64,000 nt of DNA, taken from NCBI RefSeq assembly GCF_017565425.1, contig NZ_JAGEMK010000001.1, positions 434,001-498,000 on the forward strand, given 5' to 3'. Under the pieces are notes generated by a model, which had not been told where the DNA came from, made no database searches, and was given only the letters and a program-made list of their open reading frames with translations. Source of the stretch: Actinotalea soli. Its GTDB lineage: Bacteria; Actinomycetota; Actinomycetes; Actinomycetales; Cellulomonadaceae. This document shows, in pieces, positions 15,523 to 24,818 of the stretch. Numbering within the stretch: position 1 is the first letter of the stretch; each line of letters begins with the position of its first letter. The position numbers and the translations under genes were made by a program.

Positions 15523-16578
15523 TCAGCGCTGCGAGGCCTGGATCCAGCGCTCCAGCAGCTGCGCGGCGCGACCGTCGTCCACGGCCCGGGCCGCGATCGC
15601 GATGCCGTGACGCAACCGCTCGACGAGGGTTCCCTCCCCCGTGCCTGCGTGCGTCCCGTCGGCGACCAGTCCGGCGGCGGCGTTGAGGAGCACCGTCTCG
15701 CGCACGGGCCCCGGCTCACCAGCCAGGACCCTGCGGACCACCTCGGCGTTGCTCGCGGCATCACCGCCACGGAGCTGCCCCACGTCGATCGGCGTGAGCC
15801 CCAGCTCGGAGGCAGGGTCGACCTCGTGCTCGGTCACCCCGCCCTCCCGCACCCACCACAGCCGGGCGGGCCCGGTCGCGGCGAGCTCGTCGAGCCCGTC
15901 GTGCCCCCGGAAGACCAGCGCCTCCCGCCCGCGGGCTGCCAGGACCCCGGCGATCAGACGCGCCATCGACGCCTCGGGGACCCCGATCGCCGAGGCCGCG
16001 GGCTGGGCGGGGTTCGTCAGCGGGCCGAGGAGGTTGAAGGCTGTCGGCACCCCGAGGCCTCGGCGGGCCGGGGCGGCGTGGCGCATCGCCGGGTGGAAGA
16101 CCTGGGCGAAGCAGAAGGTCATGCCCACCTCGGTCGCGAGCTCGGCGACCCGCTCAGGTGACTGGTCGAGACGGAGCCCGAGCGCCTCGAGCACGTCGGC
16201 CGTACCGCTCGAGGACGAGGCCGCGCGGCCTCCGTGCTTGACGACGCGCACGCCCGCCCCGGCGACGACCAGCGAGGCCATCGTCGAGATGTTGACGGTG
16301 TGGTGCATGTCGCCGCCCGTGCCGACGACGTCGACGCAGCGACCGGGGACCTCGATCCGGTGCGCGTGGGCGAGCATCTCCTCGACGAGTCCACGGACCT
16401 CCTCGACCGTCTCTCCCTTGGCCCGGAGGGCGACCAGGAACCCGGCGAGCTGCACGGCCGAGGACTCCCCCGCCATGACCTGACCCATGGCCCAGCGCGC
16501 CTGCGGGGCGGTCAGGTCTTCACGGGCGAGGAGCCCGCGGATCAGGATCGGCCAGGTCGGCGCACCCGCACCTGTCAT
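15523..16578 (-). CDS. trpD: Anthranilate phosphoribosyltransferase
   Basis: The enzyme transfers phosphoribose from PRPP to anthranilate in tryptophan synthesis. The product is 351 aa. Motifs are the PRPP loop [56 protein letters not shown] and [20 protein letters not shown] 16578 gives the family N-terminus and overlaps the stop of the receiver gene upstream by 4 bp, so the two are coupled. No other trp gene is in the window, so trpD is separated from the rest of the pathway. Confidence 0.93.
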   Translation of the reverse strand: MTGAGAPTWPILIRGLLAREDLTAPQARWAMGQVMAGESSAVQLAGFLVALRAKGETVEEVRGLVEEMLAHAHRIEVPGRCVDVVGTGGDMHHTVNISTMASLVVAGAGVRVVKHGGRAASSSSGTADVLEALGLRLDQSPERVAELATEVGMTFCFAQVFHPAMRHAAPARRGLGVPTAFNLLGPLTNPAQPAASAIGVPEASMARLIAGVLAARGREALVFRGHDGLDELAATGPARLWWVREGGVTEHEVDPASELGLTPIDVGQLRGGDAASNAEVVRRVLAGEPGPVRETVLLNAAAGLVADGTHAGTGEGTLVERLRHGIAIAARAVDDGRAAQLLERWIQASQR

Positions 16579-17024
16579 CCGACGACAGCACCGCCGCGCA
16601 CGAGCGACGCGACGGCCTTCTGGAGCGCGATCGGGTCGAGCGGACGGGACACGACCGCGTCGGCCTGCGACCACGAGGCCAGCCAGGCGTCCTGGGGCCG
16701 ACCGGTGAGAGCGAGGGCGGGCGGGCAGCCGAAGATCTCGTCCTTGAGCTGCCGTCCGAGGCCCAGGCCGCCGTTCTTGCCCGTCTCGCCGTCCAGGACG
16801 AGGAGGTCGAGCCCGCCGGCCTCCACGGCGGCGACCGCCGCGGCAGGGGTCGCGACCTGGAGCCACTCGACAGGAGGCAGGTCCTTGGCGACGCGTCGGC
16901 CTACCGCGAGGATCACCGCGTCCCGGGTCCGGACGTCGTCGCTGTAGAGCAGGATCCGCATCCGTGAGGGCTCCTGCCCGTCGTCGATCGCGTCCCACTC
17001 GTCGTGCTGCTCGGTCGCGGCCAT
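16575..17024 (-). CDS. Single-domain response-regulator-like receiver protein
   Basis: The product is 149 aa. A receiver-like fold spans about 22-145: the acidic pair in MRILLYSDD, the candidate phospho-acceptor Asp in LDLLVLDGE, the switch Thr in ALALTGR, and RPLD where the family has KP (the conserved Lys is Arg here). There is no output domain. It may act through protein contacts or be only a degenerate receiver. It is coupled by ATGA overlap to trpD. The start is ATG 17024; an internal ATG at 16961 would begin at the receiver itself. It is divergent from ctaE across a perfect palindrome. Its partner is unknown. Confidence 0.68.
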   Translation of the reverse strand: MAATEQHDEWDAIDDGQEPSRMRILLYSDDVRTRDAVILAVGRRVAKDLPPVEWLQVATPAAAVAAVEAGGLDLLVLDGETGKNGGLGLGRQLKDEIFGCPPALALTGRPQDAWLASWSQADAVVSRPLDPIALQKAVASLVRGGAVVG

Positions 17025-17051
17025 GCTCGCCTCACTCGTCGGTCGACATCA

Positions 17052-17069
17052 CGGCACCTGCAGGTGCCG
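17052..17069. promoter_or_regulatory. Perfect 18-bp palindrome between the receiver gene and ctaE
   Basis: CGGCACCTGCAGGTGCCG is its own reverse complement. It lies 28 bp upstream of the receiver gene start and 115 bp upstream of ctaE. Its position and symmetry suggest a dimeric operator, most directly for the receiver-trpD transcript. I do not recognise the regulator. Confidence 0.5.
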
Positions 17070-17183
17070 ACACCACCCAGCATCTTGGCACGGACACCCC
17101 TGCGTGCGGGCTCAAGGTCACGGAACCACGCCGATTGTGGGCCCTTGGACCCACGCACCGCCGACGTCAGCCATAATGACAAC

Positions 17184-17822
17184 GTGTCAACCGCTACAGC
17201 CGCCTCCACCTCGCGTCCACACCTGAGCGTCAACCGGCCGAACCCGGTGTCGGTCGGGACGATCGTCTGGCTCGCGAGCGAGCTGATGTTCTTCGCGGGC
17301 CTCTTCGCGATGTACTTCACGATTCGCTCGACGGTCCCTGAGATCTGGGCCGAGGAGACCGCGAAGCTCAACCTGACCTTCGCCGCGGTCAACACCACGA
17401 TCCTGGTCCTCAGCTCGATCACCTGCCAGATGGGGGTCTGGGCCGCCGAGCGGTTCCAGCCCGCACGGACCGGTGGCCTGCTGCAGTTCACGCGCTGGGG
17501 CATGAACGAGTGGATGACCATGACCTTCGTGATGGGGGCCATCTTCATCGGCGGGCAGGTCTTCGAGTACGCCGAGCTCGTCGAGCACGGCCTGACCATC
17601 GCCTCGAGCCCCTACGGCTCGGTGTTCTACCTGACGACGGGCTTCCACGGCCTGCACGTGATCGGCGGGCTCATCGCCTTCCTGTTCCTGCTCGGCCGCT
17701 CCTTCGCGGCCAAGCGCTTCGGCCACCACGAAGCCACGACCGCGATCGTGACCTCGTACTACTGGCACTTCGTCGACGTCGTGTGGATCGCGCTGTTCGC
17801 AGCGATCTACCTCATCCGTTGA
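17184..17822 (+). CDS. ctaE: Cytochrome c oxidase (aa3) subunit III
   Basis: The product is 212 aa with about five transmembrane helices: [75 protein letters not shown] and [19 protein letters not shown]. The core family pattern FHGLHVIGG and the final WHFVDVVW are intact. It is part of the aa3 oxidase that forms a supercomplex with bc1 in actinobacteria. The start is GTG 17184; CATAAT (17172-17177) lies six bases before it, so a leaderless transcript is likely. It heads the ctaE-qcrC-qcrA-qcrB unit; the other oxidase subunits are in the convergent operon 5 kb away. Confidence 0.93.
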   Translation: MSTATAASTSRPHLSVNRPNPVSVGTIVWLASELMFFAGLFAMYFTIRSTVPEIWAEETAKLNLTFAAVNTTILVLSSITCQMGVWAAERFQPARTGGLLQFTRWGMNEWMTMTFVMGAIFIGGQVFEYAELVEHGLTIASSPYGSVFYLTTGFHGLHVIGGLIAFLFLLGRSFAAKRFGHHEATTAIVTSYYWHFVDVVWIALFAAIYLIR

Positions 17823-17925
17823 CGCACCACCGCAGAGATCGTGGGCCGGTGACCGGCCTGCCGACGACCGGTTCGACCCGTACGACCGCTCGGCCCGCCG
17901 GGCGCAACGAGATGAGGGTTAGTTC

Positions 17926-18705
17926 GTGAAGGCAATCGCCGCCCGCAGGCACCACCGGCTCGCCCCGGTGGCCCTGCTCCTGCTGGCGCTCCTCGTGACC
18001 GGAGGGCTCTACGCAGCCCTCGCACCCAGCGCCGCCAGCGCGTCGGCCCCGTCTGAGGACGACATCGCGGCGGGGCGCGCGCTGTTCCAGGCGAACTGCG
18101 CCACGTGCCACGGGCCGAGCGCGGAAGGGCGCGAGGGAGCGCCGTCGCTCATCGGGGTCGGTGCGGCGGCCGTGGACTTCCAGGTCTCCACCGGACGCAT
18201 GCCGATGCAGATGGACGGGGCGCAGGCGATGGCGAAGCCCCCGCAGTTCAACGCCGAGGAGACGAGCCAGCTCGCCGCCTACGTGGCATCCCTGGGCGCC
18301 GGCCCGGCCATCCCGTCCGCCGAGCAGGTCGACCCCTCCCTGGGCGACGCGGCGAACGGCGGCGCTCTGTTCCGTACCAACTGCGCGATGTGCCACGGGG
18401 CGATCGGCAAGGGCGGAGCGCTCTCGGAGGGCAAGTACGCCCCGAACCTCGGCCCGAGCACCCCCACGCAGATCTACGAAGCCATGCAGACGGGGCCTCA
18501 GTCGATGCCCGTCTTCAACGACGCGAACCTCACCCCGGAAGAAAAGCGGGACATCATCGCGTTCCTAGGAGAGCAGGACGCCGGCTCGCCGGGCGGCACC
18601 GACCTCGGTGCCATCGGGCCGGTGGGTGAAGGCATCTGGGTGTGGGTCGTGGGTATGGGCCTGCTGATCGCGTGCGCCGTCTGGATCGGAGCGAAGTCCT
18701 CATGA
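17926..18705 (+). CDS. qcrC: Cytochrome bc1 complex diheme cytochrome c subunit
   Basis: The product is 259 aa. It has an N-terminal signal or anchor helix, then two c-type haem domains, each with CXXCH: CATCHG (about residue 57) and CAMCHG (about residue 151), with distal Met candidates in GRMPMQM and QSMPVF. A C-terminal transmembrane helix (GIWVWVVGMGLLIACAVWIG) anchors it. The diheme form is typical of actinobacteria, where it replaces a soluble cytochrome c and passes electrons straight to the aa3 oxidase. The start is GTG 17926 with GAGGG upstream. It overlaps qcrA by 4 bp. Confidence 0.94.
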   Translation: MKAIAARRHHRLAPVALLLLALLVTGGLYAALAPSAASASAPSEDDIAAGRALFQANCATCHGPSAEGREGAPSLIGVGAAAVDFQVSTGRMPMQMDGAQAMAKPPQFNAEETSQLAAYVASLGAGPAIPSAEQVDPSLGDAANGGALFRTNCAMCHGAIGKGGALSEGKYAPNLGPSTPTQIYEAMQTGPQSMPVFNDANLTPEEKRDIIAFLGEQDAGSPGGTDLGAIGPVGEGIWVWVVGMGLLIACAVWIGAKSS

Positions 18706-19736
18706 GCAACGAGCACAGCTCGACCGACCTCACGGTCAGCGGCGCGGGCACGTCCCCGGCGACCTTCCAGGACCCCGGCATGCCACCGCACCAGGAGCGG
18801 ATGGCGGACAAGGACCCTGCTGCAGCCAAGCGGGCCGAGCGCCAGGTCGTGGTCCTCTTCGCCGTGTCCGTGCTGGGCACGGTCGGCATGCTCCTCGCGT
18901 ACTTCCTGGTCCCGTCCGGGGACACCGTCGAGTCGATGCGCACCTCGAACCTGCTGCTCGGCCTCGGCCTCTTCCTGTCGATGTTCGGCATCGGCGCTGC
19001 TGCCGTCCACTGGGCCAAGACCCTGATGTCCGACCACGAGCAGGCCGAGGCCCGCCACCCGCAGAAGAGCGACCCCGAGACCCGCGCGGCCGCCCTCGCC
19101 GCCCTCGAGGCCGGTGCGCAGGACTCCGGGATCGGCCGTCGCGGTCTCCTCAAGGGAGCCGTCGTCTCGGCGGTCGCCCTCGCACCGCTGACCTTCGCGG
19201 TCCCCCTCGTGGGGCAGGTCGGTGGCGACTGGGACGTCTCGAAGTTCCGTCACACCCTGTGGGAGCGCGGGCGCCGACTCGTCCGTGACCCGTCGGGCGA
19301 CCCGATCCGTGCCGCCGACGTCACGATCGGCTCGGCCTACCACGTGATCCCTGACGGACTGCGCGAGGGCGAGCACGCCACGCACTGGATCGAGGAGAAG
19401 GCCAAAGCGGTCGTGCTGATGGTCCGCATGGATCCCCGTGACCTCACCGAGGCCGAGGACCGTCGCGACTGGTCCTACGAGGGCATCGTCGCGTACTCGA
19501 AGATCTGCACCCACGTCGGCTGCCCGGTCGCCCTCTACGAGCGTCAGACGCACCACCTGCTGTGCCCGTGCCACCAGTCGACCTTCGACATGGCGGACGG
19601 CGCGAAGGTCGTCTTCGGGCCCGCCAAGCGGCCGCTCCCCCAGCTGCCGATCACCGTGGACGACGAGGGGTATCTCGTCGCCCAGAGCGACTTCACCGAA
19701 CCCATCGGTCCGAGCTACTGGGAGCGTCTCAAGTGA
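18702..19736 (+). CDS. qcrA: Cytochrome bc1 complex Rieske iron-sulfur subunit
   Basis: The product is 344 aa. Three transmembrane helices occupy the first half, near 53-72, 85-105 and 155-175, as in other actinobacterial QcrA proteins. The C-terminal Rieske domain has CTHVGC and CPCHQS, giving two Cys and two His ligands for the [2Fe-2S] cluster. It takes electrons from menaquinol. ATG 18702 overlaps the qcrC stop by 4 bp; the longer in-frame start at 18642 lies inside qcrC. Its own stop overlaps the qcrB start by 4 bp. Confidence 0.94.
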   Translation: MSNEHSSTDLTVSGAGTSPATFQDPGMPPHQERMADKDPAAAKRAERQVVVLFAVSVLGTVGMLLAYFLVPSGDTVESMRTSNLLLGLGLFLSMFGIGAAAVHWAKTLMSDHEQAEARHPQKSDPETRAAALAALEAGAQDSGIGRRGLLKGAVVSAVALAPLTFAVPLVGQVGGDWDVSKFRHTLWERGRRLVRDPSGDPIRAADVTIGSAYHVIPDGLREGEHATHWIEEKAKAVVLMVRMDPRDLTEAEDRRDWSYEGIVAYSKICTHVGCPVALYERQTHHLLCPCHQSTFDMADGAKVVFGPAKRPLPQLPITVDDEGYLVAQSDFTEPIGPSYWERLK

Positions 19737-21430
19737 GTACTCGAGCGACCACCGGGCAGCGTGCCGCTGCCGGCACGGCTGACTACCTGGACCAGCGCAC
19801 GGGCGTCGGGACCGCGGTCAAGGGCTTCGCCCGCAAGATCTTCCCCGACCACTGGTCCTTCCTGCTCGGCGAGATCGCCCTGTACTCCTTCGTGATCCTG
19901 ATCCTGTCCGGGTTCTTCCTCACGATGTTCTTCGTGCCGAGCATGACCCTCATCGTGTACGAAGGCCCCCTCGCAGCCATGAACGGCGTCGAGATGTCCG
20001 AGGCCTTCGCCTCGACCCTCGACCTCTCCTTCGAGGTCACCGGTGGCCTGCTCATGCGGCAGATCCATCACTGGGCCGCGCTGCTCTTCATGGCCGCGAT
20101 CGTCACCCACATGATGCGCGTGTTCTTCACCGGGGCCTTCCGCAAGCCGCGCGAGATCAACTGGGTCGTCGGCTTCGTCCTGATGATCCTGGGTCTCGCG
20201 GCCGGCTTCACCGGCTACTCCCTGCCGGACGACGTGCTCTCCGGCAACGGGCTGCGGATCACCGACGGAGTCGTGAAGTCGATCCCCGTGGTCGGCAGCT
20301 ACATGTCGTACTTCATCTTCGGTGGCGAGTTCCCGGGCGAGCACATCATCCCGCGCCTGTTCACCCTGCACATCCTGCTGATCCCCGGTCTGATCCTGGC
20401 CCTCATCGGCCTGCACCTGTTCCTCGTCGTGCTGCACAAGCACACGCACTTCCCCGGACCCGGTCGCACCCAGCGCAACGTCGTCGGCTTCCCCCTGTTC
20501 CCCGTCTACGTCGCGAAGGCCGGTGGCTTCTTCTTCATCGTCTTCGGCGTGCTCGCCCTGATGGCCGGCACCATGACGATCAACCCGGTGTGGAACTACG
20601 GGCCGTACGACCCGTCCCCGGTGGCGGCGGGTGCCCAGCCAGACTGGTACATGCTGTTCCTCGAGGGTGGGCTACGGCTCATGCCCGGGGCGACGGAGTT
20701 CGTGATCGCGGGGTACACCCTGTCGCTCAACGTGCTCATCCCCGCCGTGGTCATCCCGGGGCTGCTCTTCACGGCCCTTGCTGCCTACCCGTTCATCGAG
20801 GCCTTCGCGACCGGCGACAAGCGCGAGCACCACCTGCTCGACCGCCCCCGCAACGCCCCGGTCCGTACGGGCATCGGCGTCGCGATCCTCACAGCCTTCT
20901 TCATCCTGCTTCTCGCCGGCGCGAACGACCTGATCGCCACGCACTTCGCGATGTCGCTCAACGACATCACGTACATCTTCCGCGTGCTGTTCTTCGTCGC
21001 ACCGGTGGTCGCCTTCTGGGCCACGAAGCGGCTCTGCCTAGGCCTGCAGCGCAAGGACCGCGAGCTCGTGCTGCACGGGCACGAGACAGGGCGGATCGTC
21101 CGGTTCGCGGACGGCGAGTACATCGAGGTGCACAAGCCTCTCGACGAGTACGAGCGGTGGATCCGCGTCCAGCACGAGCCGCGGCGGCCCCTCGAGATCC
21201 TCCCGGAGCACGACGAGCGCGGCGTGCGCCGCAAGGGCTACCACCGCGACGCCCTGCGCGCCCGGGTCTCCCGCTTCTTCTACGAGGACCGGATCGAGCC
21301 GGTCACCCCGGCCGAGCTCGCCGCCGCGCACTCCCACGGCGAGCACGACGCCCTCGAAGGGCGCCCCAGCAGCGACGGCGTGCCGGCTGAGATCGCCTCC
21401 GGGCCCTCGGTCGACGCGCGCGATCGCTGA
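19733..21430 (+). CDS. qcrB: Cytochrome bc1 complex cytochrome b subunit
   Basis: The product is 565 aa with eight or nine transmembrane helices. Haem-ligand His residues lie in the helix-B segment IHHWAALLFMAAIVTHMMR and the helix-D segment GLHLFLVVLHKHTHFPG. The Qo-site region reads NPVWNYGPYDPSPV, with PDWYMLFLEGGLRLMP following. A roughly 120-residue cytoplasmic C-terminal tail, rich in charged residues, is typical of actinobacteria. It oxidises menaquinol in the membrane. The start is GTG 19733, overlapping qcrA by 4 bp. A 21-C homopolymer begins 41 bp after the stop. Confidence 0.94.
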   Translation: MSTRATTGQRAAAGTADYLDQRTGVGTAVKGFARKIFPDHWSFLLGEIALYSFVILILSGFFLTMFFVPSMTLIVYEGPLAAMNGVEMSEAFASTLDLSFEVTGGLLMRQIHHWAALLFMAAIVTHMMRVFFTGAFRKPREINWVVGFVLMILGLAAGFTGYSLPDDVLSGNGLRITDGVVKSIPVVGSYMSYFIFGGEFPGEHIIPRLFTLHILLIPGLILALIGLHLFLVVLHKHTHFPGPGRTQRNVVGFPLFPVYVAKAGGFFFIVFGVLALMAGTMTINPVWNYGPYDPSPVAAGAQPDWYMLFLEGGLRLMPGATEFVIAGYTLSLNVLIPAVVIPGLLFTALAAYPFIEAFATGDKREHHLLDRPRNAPVRTGIGVAILTAFFILLLAGANDLIATHFAMSLNDITYIFRVLFFVAPVVAFWATKRLCLGLQRKDRELVLHGHETGRIVRFADGEYIEVHKPLDEYERWIRVQHEPRRPLEILPEHDERGVRRKGYHRDALRARVSRFFYEDRIEPVTPAELAAAHSHGEHDALEGRPSSDGVPAEIASGPSVDARDR

Positions 21431-21471
21431 CGAACCACCACAGTGGTGGAGAGCGGTGGGGGGCCGGTGTG

Positions 21472-21492
21472 CCCCCCCCCCCCCCCCCCCCC
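21472..21492 (+). repeat. Homopolymer of 21 consecutive C, upstream of sodA
   Basis: The run lies between qcrB and sodA, 40 bp before the sodA start. A G-run just before it (21457-21463) could pair with it in a hairpin, and a short palindrome (CCACCAC-A-GTGGTGG) lies at 21436-21450. Long homopolymers slip during replication and sequencing, so the exact length is uncertain. Confidence 0.85.
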
Positions 21493-21532
21493 GCCCGCGC
21501 AGACGACTGCGACCTGACCGGAGAGGCCATCC

Positions 21533-22159
21533 ATGGCTGACTACACGTTGCCCGACCTTCCGTACGACTACGCCGCTCTCGAGCCGCACATCTCCGGCAG
21601 GATCATGGAGCTGCACCACGACAAGCACCACGCGGCCTACGTCACCGGCGCGAACACGGCCCTCGAGAAGCTTGCCGAGGCACGCGAGAGCGGGGACCTG
21701 GGGACCGTCAACCTGCACGAGAAGAACCTCGCGTTCAACCTCGGCGGGCACGTCAACCACTCCGCCTTCTGGCAGAACCTCTCCCCCGACGGCGGCGACC
21801 GCCCGACCGGCGAGCTGGGTGCAGCGATCGACGAGTTCTTCGGCTCCTTCGACGGCTTCCAGAAGCACTTCGCCGCCAATGCCGCGGGCATCCAGGGATC
21901 GGGATGGTCGATCCTCGCCTGGGACTCGGTCGGCGAGCGGCTCGTGATCGTCCAGCTCTACGACCAGCAGAGCAACATCGCCCTCGGGCTCGTCCCGATC
22001 GTGCTCCTGGACATGTGGGAGCACGCGTTCTACCTGGACTACGTCAACGTCAAGGCCGACTACATCAAGGCCTGGTGGAACATCGTGAACTGGGCCGACG
22101 CCGCTGAGCGCTTCACGCGGGCACGGACCCAGACCAAGGGACTGATCGTCCCCGTCTGA
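21533..22159 (+). CDS. sodA: Superoxide dismutase, Mn/Fe family
   Basis: The product is 208 aa and converts superoxide to hydrogen peroxide and oxygen. The metal ligands are His28, His76, Asp160 and His164, numbered as in the M. tuberculosis enzyme. Position 145 is Gln (QLYDQQSN) rather than the His of the M. tuberculosis iron enzyme, which favours Mn. The signature [11 protein letters not shown] is intact. There is no signal peptide. The start is ATG 21533, with GGAGAGG a few bases upstream. It lies next to the respiratory genes, a source of superoxide, and downstream of a poly-C tract. Confidence 0.95.
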   Translation: MADYTLPDLPYDYAALEPHISGRIMELHHDKHHAAYVTGANTALEKLAEARESGDLGTVNLHEKNLAFNLGGHVNHSAFWQNLSPDGGDRPTGELGAAIDEFFGSFDGFQKHFAANAAGIQGSGWSILAWDSVGERLVIVQLYDQQSNIALGLVPIVLLDMWEHAFYLDYVNVKADYIKAWWNIVNWADAAERFTRARTQTKGLIVPV

Positions 22160-22186
22160 TCGCCCAGCAGCGCCGCTGCGACACCG

Positions 22187-22220
22187 AGGCCCGGCTCCCG
22201 CACCACGCGGGGCCGGGCCT
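22187..22220. terminator. Hairpin after sodA
   Basis: A 9-bp stem, AGGCCCGGC / GCCGGGCCT, lies 28 bp past the sodA stop. Confidence 0.75.
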
Positions 22221-22605
22221 TCGTCGTCGCGCCGTCCGTGGCCCCGATCCGTCGAGACCCCCGTGCGCGCCGCTGGCCCCGAAGGGGCTACCCGACCGCG
22301 CAGGCCCTTCCTGGCTCGCTCGCCCACCCGTGGCAGCACCTGGACCGCCCTCGAGGGCACGAGAAGTCTGCGCAGGCCAGCGCCGCGTCTCCACGACACG
22401 CCCCGCGGCCGCGCTCCCGGTCCGCCAGGCCGACGAACTCACACGACCCTCCCCGCAGATGCCGGGATGCGCTCCCTGGCCCGTCAGAGGGGCCGGAGAC
22501 AGCCGAGAGGCCCGGCACCATGGCGGTGTCGGGCCTCTCGGTCTCGCGTGTCAGGGCACCGAGCCAGTGAGGCGGGTCGGTGCGCCGGGTCAGAGCGCTG
22601 CGTCG
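22221..22605. other. Intergenic stretch without a gene (sodA to ctaF)
   Basis: The region from the sodA stop to the ctaF stop spans 446 bp, the longest gene-free stretch in the window. It holds the two hairpins listed separately. Open frames here lack a Shine-Dalgarno sequence, a leaderless -10 element or a recognisable motif. I see no gene. Confidence 0.6.
22503..22541. terminator. Hairpin downstream of the ctaC-ctaD-ctaF operon
   Basis: A perfect 12-bp stem (CCGAGAGGCCCG / CGGGCCTCTCGG) lies 65 bp past the ctaF stop on the minus strand. It probably ends the oxidase operon. Confidence 0.8.
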
Positions 22606-23004
22606 TCAGTGCGCGTGCTGCCCGCGGGAGAACTCGAAGATCCACCCGACCAGGCCGATCACGGCGACGGCCGCCCCGATGTAGAAGAGCCACCAGCCGA
22701 CAGCCATCCCGGCGAAGCACACGGCCGAGGCACCGCCGATGACGATCGGCCACCAGCTCCCGGGGCTGAAGACACCTTGCTCGCCGGCTCCCTGCTCGAT
22801 CTCGCCGAAGGCGTCGTCCTCGGGCCGAGGGTCGATCCGCCGGGCGACGAGGGCCAGATACGCACCGACCATGCCGACGAGGCCGCCGACCAGCAGGAGC
22901 CCCACGGAGCCGACCGCTTCCCAGCTGCTCCAGAAGCCGTAGATCACCCCGACCACGATGAAGAACGGCGTGAGGTAGAGAAAGAGACGGGCCTCGAACT
23001 TCAT
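22606..23004 (-). CDS. ctaF: Cytochrome c oxidase subunit IV, actinobacterial type
   Basis: The product is 132 aa with four hydrophobic segments: [59 protein letters not shown] and [19 protein letters not shown]. The linker [11 protein letters not shown] and the block [14 protein letters not shown] are typical of actinobacterial CtaF. It is last in the ctaC-ctaD-ctaF operon; its ATG overlaps the ctaD stop by 4 bp. Confidence 0.92.
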   Translation of the reverse strand: MKFEARLFLYLTPFFIVVGVIYGFWSSWEAVGSVGLLLVGGLVGMVGAYLALVARRIDPRPEDDAFGEIEQGAGEQGVFSPGSWWPIVIGGASAVCFAGMAVGWWLFYIGAAVAVIGLVGWIFEFSRGQHAH

Positions 23005-24818
23005 CGCTTCTCCTCCTCGGTGTGGTCACCCTCGCCGTCAGGTCGCGGCCCGCGGCCGTCGTCGACGATCGTCGAGGAGGACTGCTCAGGCTCGGCGTCC
23101 CCGCTCGCGAGGCGCTCGGCGGCCGCCGAGGTCTGCCCACGGCGATCCGCCTCCCAGTCCAGGACGCCGGCGTCGGGCTCCACGTGGTCCATCGCCGCCA
23201 CCTCGGGGTGGTGCAGGTCGAAGGCCGGGCGCTCGGACCGGATGCGCGGCAGCGACGTGAAGTTGTGCCGCGGCGGCGGGCAGGACGTCGCCCACTCCAG
23301 GGAGTTCCCGTAGCCCCACGGGTCGTCGACGGTCACCTTGGGAGCCTTGCGCCAGGTCACGTAGACGTTCCAGAGGAAGGGCAGCGTCGAGGCCGCGAGC
23401 AGCACCGAGCCCACGGTCGACAGCTGGTTCATCCAGGTGAAGCCGTCCTCAGGCATGTAGTCCGCGTACCGCCGGGGCATCCCCTCGACACCGAGCCAGT
23501 GCTGGACGAGGAAGGTCCCGTGGAACCCGAAGAAGAGCGTCCAGAAGTGCCACTTGCCCAGGCGCTCGTCGAGCATCGTCCCGGTGAACTTGGGCCACCA
23601 GAAGTAGAAGCCCGCGAACATCGCGAAGACGACGGTCCCGAAGACCACGTAGTGGAAGTGCGCGACGACGAAGTAGGTGTCCGAGACGTGGAAGTCCAGT
23701 GCCGGGCTCGACAGGATGATGCCGGTCAGGCCACCGAAGAGGAAGGTCACCAAGAAGCCGATCGACCAGAGCATGGGCGTCTCGAAGGTGAGCTTCCCGC
23801 GCCACATCGTGCCGATCCAGTTGAAGTACTTCACACCGGTCGGCACCGCGATGAGCATCGTCATCAGGGCGAAGAAGGGCAGCAGGACCGCGCCCGTCAC
23901 GTACATGTGGTGGGCCCACACGGTGACGGAGAGAGCCGCGATCGCGATCGTCGCGTAGACCAGGCCCTTGTAGCCGAAGATCGGCTTGCGGCTGAAGACC
24001 GGCAGGATCTCGCTGATGATCCCGAAGAACGGCAGGGCGATGATGTAGACCTCGGGGTGGCCGAAGAACCAGAACAGGTGCTGCCACAGGATGGCGCCGC
24101 CGTGCTCCGGGTTGAAGACCTGCGCACCGAGGCGGCGGTCCGCGCCGAGGGCGAACAGCGCCGCCGCGAGCGGCGGGAAGGCCATGAGCACGAGAAGGCT
24201 GGTGACCAGCGTGTTCCAGGTGAACAGGGGCATCCGGAACATCGTCATGCCCGGCGCACGCATCGTGATGATCGTGGTGATGAAGTTCACCGCGCCCAAG
24301 ATGGTGCCGAACCCGGTCAGAGCGAGGCCGAAGACCCAGAGATCACCGCCCAGCCCCGGGGAGAACGTCGAGCTCGACAGCGGGGCGTACGCGAACCAGC
24401 CGAAGGAGGCCGCCCCCTGGGGGGTCAGGAAGCCCGCCACGACGATCAGCCCGCCGAAGAGGTACAGCCAGTAGGCGAAGGAGTTCAGCCGAGGGAAGGA
24501 GACGTCCGGCGCACCGATCTGCAGCGGGACGAGCACGTTGGCGAACCCGGCGAAGAGAGGCGTCGCGAAGAGCAGCAGCATGATCGTGCCGTGCATCGTG
24601 AAGAGCTGGTTGTACTGCTCCTTGCTCTGGACGAACTGGATCCCCGGCTCGAAGAGCTCGGCCCGGATCACCAGCGCCATGAGACCGGCGATGCAGAAGA
24701 AGATGAACGAGGTGATCAGGTACAGGTACCCGATCTTCTTGTGATCGGTCGTGGTGATCCACTCGACGATCGAGGTCCCGAGGCTCTTTCCCTCGCGGCG
24801 TACGGTCTGCGTGGCCAT
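23001..24818 (-). CDS. ctaD: Cytochrome c oxidase subunit I
   Basis: The product is 605 aa with about 12 transmembrane helices. This is the catalytic haem a / haem a3-CuB subunit. CuB and haem ligands are visible in [12 protein letters not shown] (the His-Pro-Glu-Val-Tyr crosslink motif), WAHHMYVTG and [10 protein letters not shown]. The C-terminal tail is cytoplasmic and acidic. ATG 24818 overlaps the ctaC stop by one base (TGATG), and the gene overlaps ctaF by 4 bp, so the three genes form one coupled unit. The longer in-frame start at 25004 lies inside ctaC. Confidence 0.95.
   Translation of the reverse strand: MATQTVRREGKSLGTSIVEWITTTDHKKIGYLYLITSFIFFCIAGLMALVIRAELFEPGIQFVQSKEQYNQLFTMHGTIMLLLFATPLFAGFANVLVPLQIGAPDVSFPRLNSFAYWLYLFGGLIVVAGFLTPQGAASFGWFAYAPLSSSTFSPGLGGDLWVFGLALTGFGTILGAVNFITTIITMRAPGMTMFRMPLFTWNTLVTSLLVLMAFPPLAAALFALGADRRLGAQVFNPEHGGAILWQHLFWFFGHPEVYIIALPFFGIISEILPVFSRKPIFGYKGLVYATIAIAALSVTVWAHHMYVTGAVLLPFFALMTMLIAVPTGVKYFNWIGTMWRGKLTFETPMLWSIGFLVTFLFGGLTGIILSSPALDFHVSDTYFVVAHFHYVVFGTVVFAMFAGFYFWWPKFTGTMLDERLGKWHFWTLFFGFHGTFLVQHWLGVEGMPRRYADYMPEDGFTWMNQLSTVGSVLLAASTLPFLWNVYVTWRKAPKVTVDDPWGYGNSLEWATSCPPPRHNFTSLPRIRSERPAFDLHHPEVAAMDHVEPDAGVLDWEADRRGQTSAAAERLASGDAEPEQSSSTIVDDGRGPRPDGEGDHTEEEKR

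Noticed and set aside
21472-21492. Poly-C tract as a simple Rho-independent terminator
   Set aside because: The neighbouring G-run could pair with it, but the tract is far longer than needed and lies in the sodA leader region, so it is reported as a possible slippage site.
22221-22605. Several 60-160 codon open frames in the sodA-ctaF gap
   Set aside because: They overlap one another in different frames, have no Shine-Dalgarno or leaderless signal, and span two terminator hairpins.
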